Source: Bacillota bacterium (lineage in GTDB: Bacteria; Bacillota; Bacilli; Bacillales_A; Planococcaceae). Taken from it: a DNA stretch of 64,000 bases. The DNA lies in NCBI GenBank assembly GCA_018816185.1, contig JAHIWI010000008.1:1-64000 (forward strand), given 5' to 3'. The translations under genes were made by a program, and so were the position numbers. Below are positions 60,740-64,000 of the stretch, in pieces. Under the pieces are notes generated by a model. It worked only from the letters and a program-made list of their open reading frames with translations, did no database searches and had not been told where the DNA came from. Within the stretch, counting starts at the first letter, position 1, and each line of letters begins with the position of its first letter.

Positions 60740-61462
60740 TTATAAAATTTTATCCAAAAAGTCTTTTGCTCTTTCAGTTTTTGGATTAGTGAAGAAATCG
60801 TTCGGTTTACCTTCTTCAAGTAAGACACCGTGATCTAGGAATAGAATACGATCAGCGACTTCACGAGCAAAACCCATTTCATGCGTCACGACAATCATCG
60901 TCATGCCTGATTTCGCAAGGTCTTTCATAACATCCAATACTTCTTTCACCATCTCAGGATCAAGGGCGGATGTTGGTTCATCGAATAACATCAGTTCAGG
61001 TTCCATAGCTAATGCACGAGCTATTGCTACACGTTGTTTCTGACCGCCTGAAAGACTGCTTGGATAAGCAGATTCTTTTTCAGACAAGCCTACTTTGTGC
61101 AACAAGCTTCGTGCGCTTTGTTCAGCTGCTTGTTTTTTCACGCCTTTTGCTTTCATGGGTGCATAGGTTAAGTTTTCTAAAACCGTCATATGAGGAAATA
61201 AATGAAAATGTTGAAAAACCATACCGATTTGTTGGCGCATTTTATGGATCGGCGTTTTTGAATCGGTTAAATCATGATTTTCAACGAGAATTTTCCCTGA
61301 TGAGGGATTCTCTAAAACATTTAAGCAACGTAGAAAAGTCGATTTTCCGGAGCCAGAAGGACCGATTATAGCGACGACTTCGCCTTTTGAAATTTGTGTC
61401 GAAATATTAGTTAGCACTTCATTTTTCCCGAAGCTTTTAGAGAGATTTTCAACTCTAATCAC
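60740..61462 (-). CDS. polar amino-acid ABC transporter ATP-binding protein
   Basis: [30 protein letters not shown]. Confidence 0.93.
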   Translation of the reverse strand: MIRVENLSKSFGKNEVLTNISTQISKGEVVAIIGPSGSGKSTFLRCLNVLENPSSGKILVENHDLTDSKTPIHKMRQQIGMVFQHFHLFPHMTVLENLTYAPMKAKGVKKQAAEQSARSLLHKVGLSEKESAYPSSLSGGQKQRVAIARALAMEPELMLFDEPTSALDPEMVKEVLDVMKDLAKSGMTMIVVTHEMGFAREVADRILFLDHGVLLEEGKPNDFFTNPKTERAKDFLDKIL

Positions 61463-62114
61463 TGACCTTCAACCTCCTTTCAATCACTTTGCCAATGGAG
61501 GATAGAACAAAGACCATCAACCAGTAAATAAATCCGACAAAAAGCAAAGGTTCAAAACTACGGTAGATGTCTGATCCCACCACTTGAGCACGACGCATTA
61601 AATCTAAAACCGAGATCGTTGATACAAGTGCAGACTCTTTCGTCAATGTGATAACTTCGTTCATAAGCGCAGGTAAAATATTTTTAAAAGCTTGCGGTAA
61701 AATGATGTCTTTCATCATTTGTTTATAAGGGATTCCTAGTGCCATAGCAGCTTCTGTTTGGCCTTTATCGACTGCTTGAATTCCCGCTCGAATAATTTCA
61801 GATATATATGCGGCTGAATTCAGTCCAAAAGCTAAAATAGCTGATAAAAATGGAGAAATATCATAGCCAGTCAGTTGCGGAATAGCAAAATAGAAAATCA
61901 TCAACTGAAGGATTAATGGTGTGCCTCGAAAAATGGATGTATAAACGATGGCAAACCAATTTAATAGTTTAATCGAACCAATCTTACATAATGCTAAGAG
62001 TGTTCCTAATATAAACCCAAAAATCAATGCAACAAATACAAATTTTAACGTTACCCAAATTCCTTCTAACATAAAAGGAATATAAGGCGTGATTTGACCA
62101 AAGTCTAAATTCAT
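61455..62114 (-). CDS. amino-acid ABC transporter permease
   Basis: His/Glu/Gln/Arg/opine permease motifs [23 protein letters not shown]. Confidence 0.92.
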   Translation of the reverse strand: MNLDFGQITPYIPFMLEGIWVTLKFVFVALIFGFILGTLLALCKIGSIKLLNWFAIVYTSIFRGTPLILQLMIFYFAIPQLTGYDISPFLSAILAFGLNSAAYISEIIRAGIQAVDKGQTEAAMALGIPYKQMMKDIILPQAFKNILPALMNEVITLTKESALVSTISVLDLMRRAQVVGSDIYRSFEPLLFVGFIYWLMVFVLSSIGKVIERRLKVSD

Positions 62115-62153
62115 GCCTTACACCTCATTTCTATATTTTACTTTCACGCAAAC

Positions 62154-62939
62154 TTATTCTTCTTTCAACCATTTGTCTTTCAATTCTTGCAACTTGCCAC
62201 TTTCTTCAGCTTCTTTTAAGATTTCATTTACTTGGTCAACCAATTCGCTACCCTTAGGGAATGCAACTGCCATACCTGGGGAACTACTTGTTGGATCGTC
62301 GAAGCCAGCTAATCCTTGTTCTTCAATGTATCCTTGAGCTACAGCCTTATCCATATAAGCAACATCAATTTTTTTAGACAATAACTCTTGAATCAGAACG
62401 TTTGAGTTATCCACCGCTTTCATTTCAAAATCTACTGTTTCTTTTTGAATTTTCTTAGCACCATCTTCTTGAATTGTGCCTAATTGAACGCCAAGTGATT
62501 TGCCTTTTAAGTCTTCGATCGTTTTAATATCCGAATCTTTTAATGTAATAAACATTTCACCTGAATGATTATATTCTGTAGAAAAATCGACGTTTTCCTT
62601 ACGTTTATCTGTTGCTGACATACCGGATAACACCATATCAATTCGTTCTGTTTGCAATGCACCAATCAAGCCATCAAATTTCATATCTTGAATTTTAAGT
62701 TCATATCCCAATTCATCGGCAATGTAATTAGCTAAATCAATATCAAAACCTTCAAAGTTCCCTTCAACATCTCTTGACTCGAACGGTGGGAAATCAGCTG
62801 AAGTTGCCATTTCTATTACCTTTTTCTCCCCATTATTTGAAGAGTTTGCATCCTCATTTTTTGAAGACTCTCCTCCACAAGCACCAAGAAGCATTGCACT
62901 AATTGTTATCGTTCCTACTAGACTCCATTTTTTCAACAT
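62154..62939 (-). CDS. amino-acid ABC transporter substrate-binding lipoprotein
   Basis: LLGAC lipobox; ADFPPFESRDVEGNFEGFDIDLANYIADELG. Confidence 0.92.
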   Translation of the reverse strand: MLKKWSLVGTITISAMLLGACGGESSKNEDANSSNNGEKKVIEMATSADFPPFESRDVEGNFEGFDIDLANYIADELGYELKIQDMKFDGLIGALQTERIDMVLSGMSATDKRKENVDFSTEYNHSGEMFITLKDSDIKTIEDLKGKSLGVQLGTIQEDGAKKIQKETVDFEMKAVDNSNVLIQELLSKKIDVAYMDKAVAQGYIEEQGLAGFDDPTSSSPGMAVAFPKGSELVDQVNEILKEAEESGKLQELKDKWLKEE

Positions 62940-63245
62940 GTATATTCCTCCTTGTTAATGTATAATTATGCGATTAAATGGATTTTAACACGCTATTTAT
63001 AACGTGTATAGTATTTTTATTCAAAAAATAAAAGTTCCATAATTCTGAAAACTTATGATTAAGCATATGTATTGGAGAGGTTTAAGGGACTAAAAGAGTT
63101 TATTTGAAATGACGTTGTGAATAAATATGCATAAAAGAAGATTTGATTCATCGTCGAATAAAACCCCGCAGGGTATATGCTTTGACACGAGGCTTAGTAT
63201 CAATACAATAGGGAGTAGAAACAAATACGAATGTTGGAGGAAAAT

Positions 63246-63608
63246 ATGAAAAAATTAGTAGTTTTGATTGCCATCGTTACATTATTTCTTACTGCATGTG
63301 GTTCAGAAAATAGCTATGAAACGATTGAAATAGATACGATTCCACAAAAAATCGAAGAAGGGTACCAAGTGCTGGATGTTAGAGAGCCGTCTGAATATGA
63401 CATGGGACATATCGTTGGTGCCGAAAATAAGCCACTTTCTGAACTGAAAGCTGGTAACTTCGAAGGTTTGGATTCAAGTGAAAAGTATGTGGTAATTTGC
63501 CAAAGTGGAAATCGATCTAAAGAAGCTAGTGAAATCTTAACTGGTGAAGAATACTCAATCTTAAATGTTTCTACAGGCATGTCGTCTTGGACAGGGGAAA
63601 TCGAATAG
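63246..63608 (+). CDS. rhodanese-domain lipoprotein
   Basis: LTACG lipobox; YQVLDVREPSEYDMGHIVGAENKPL..VICQSGNRSKEA. Confidence 0.9.
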   Translation: MKKLVVLIAIVTLFLTACGSENSYETIEIDTIPQKIEEGYQVLDVREPSEYDMGHIVGAENKPLSELKAGNFEGLDSSEKYVVICQSGNRSKEASEILTGEEYSILNVSTGMSSWTGEIE

Positions 63609-63680
63609 TCTCGACGAATTGTTAGGTATTTCAAGTTTTAGCATATTAACTAGTTCTATAAGTTGAATTCATTTGCCCGC

Positions 63681-63720
63681 TTGAGCATACTAAATGAAAG
63701 ATACATAAATTCATTTAGTA
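63681..63720 (+). promoter_or_regulatory. operator-like 11-bp perfect inverted repeat overlapping a promoter
   Basis: TACTAAATGAA-N11-TTCATTTAGTA (63688-63698/63710-63720); TTGAGC-N17-CATAAA overlaps. Confidence 0.65.
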
Positions 63721-63732
63721 GGATGTGAAGCG

Positions 63733-64000
63733 ATGTTTTTGGCGTGGAATGAAATTAAGAAAAACAAACTCCGATTTGTGTTAATCACGGGTGTTTTAAT
63801 GCTTGTTTCTTATTTAGTGTTTTTCTTATCTGGTCTGGCAAACGGACTAGAGAGCTTGAATCGAGAAGCGGTAGATAAGTGGGATGCTACGGGGATCGTT
63901 TTAACAGAGGAATCGGATAAGAGTATGCCTCAATCTTCGATGACAATTGAAGATGCAGACGCGATTGATGCGAATGAAATTGCTGTTATTGGTCAATTAA
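63733..64000 (+). CDS. ABC transporter permease (FtsX/DevC-like), truncated by window end
   Basis: MFLAWNEIKKNKLRFVLITGVLMLVSYLVFFLSGLANGLE; open to 64000. Confidence 0.8.
   Translation, partial: MFLAWNEIKKNKLRFVLITGVLMLVSYLVFFLSGLANGLESLNREAVDKWDATGIVLTEESDKSMPQSSMTIEDADAIDANEIAVIGQL

Noticed and set aside
60512-60828. Minus-strand ORFs with heptad repetition
   Set aside because: Repetition appears in more than one frame and follows the 21-bp DNA period; one ORF runs into the ABC ATPase 3' end antisense to nothing plausible, so not called as proteins
1-64000. CRISPR arrays, tRNA/rRNA genes, transposons, prophage or restriction-modification modules
   Set aside because: None recognised by eye on either strand; a dedicated scan (tRNAscan-SE, minced, ISfinder) would be needed to be certain

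Overview
AT-rich Gram-positive chromosomal DNA, probably from a Planococcaceae/Bacillales relative judging by gene content. Most of the window is ordinary core and accessory metabolism. I saw no tRNA, rRNA, CRISPR array, transposase or prophage module. Main blocks: (1) minus-strand trpE-G-D-C-F-B-A operon behind a T-box leader with a UGG specifier; (2) dppABCDE-ldcA-ykfB-ykfC-dppF murein-peptide uptake and recycling operon; (3) assorted enzymes and transporters, HemAT-like sensor, CwlK-like peptidase, ATL-type MGMT homologue, RocB-like peptidase, CapA; (4) a MutS2-family ATPase lacking the Smr domain, behind a long structured leader with a consensus promoter, a 7-codon leader peptide (MSVNVLN) and an intrinsic terminator; (5) a secreted subtilisin divergent from an HTH-TPR (NprR/PlcR-like) regulator, followed by an unannotated 42-aa secreted propeptide gene (candidate quorum-sensing pair); (6) LytS/LytT two-component genes next to cstA, with three GCAT repeats spaced exactly 21 bp, a perfect cre site and an RBS-sequestering inverted repeat; (7) bioY with a BirA-like operator, a KinB-like kinase, YhcN and BsuPI lipoproteins, and an amino-acid ABC transporter; (8) an intergenic degenerate 21-bp tandem array at ~60.56-60.69 kb and several copies of a GC-rich dispersed repeat. 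The strongest candidates for undescribed biology are the MutS2-like attenuator locus, the NprR-like/propeptide pair, and the LytTR-repeat/cstA control region. Everything was read by eye from the sequence and ORF track; no searches or folding were run.
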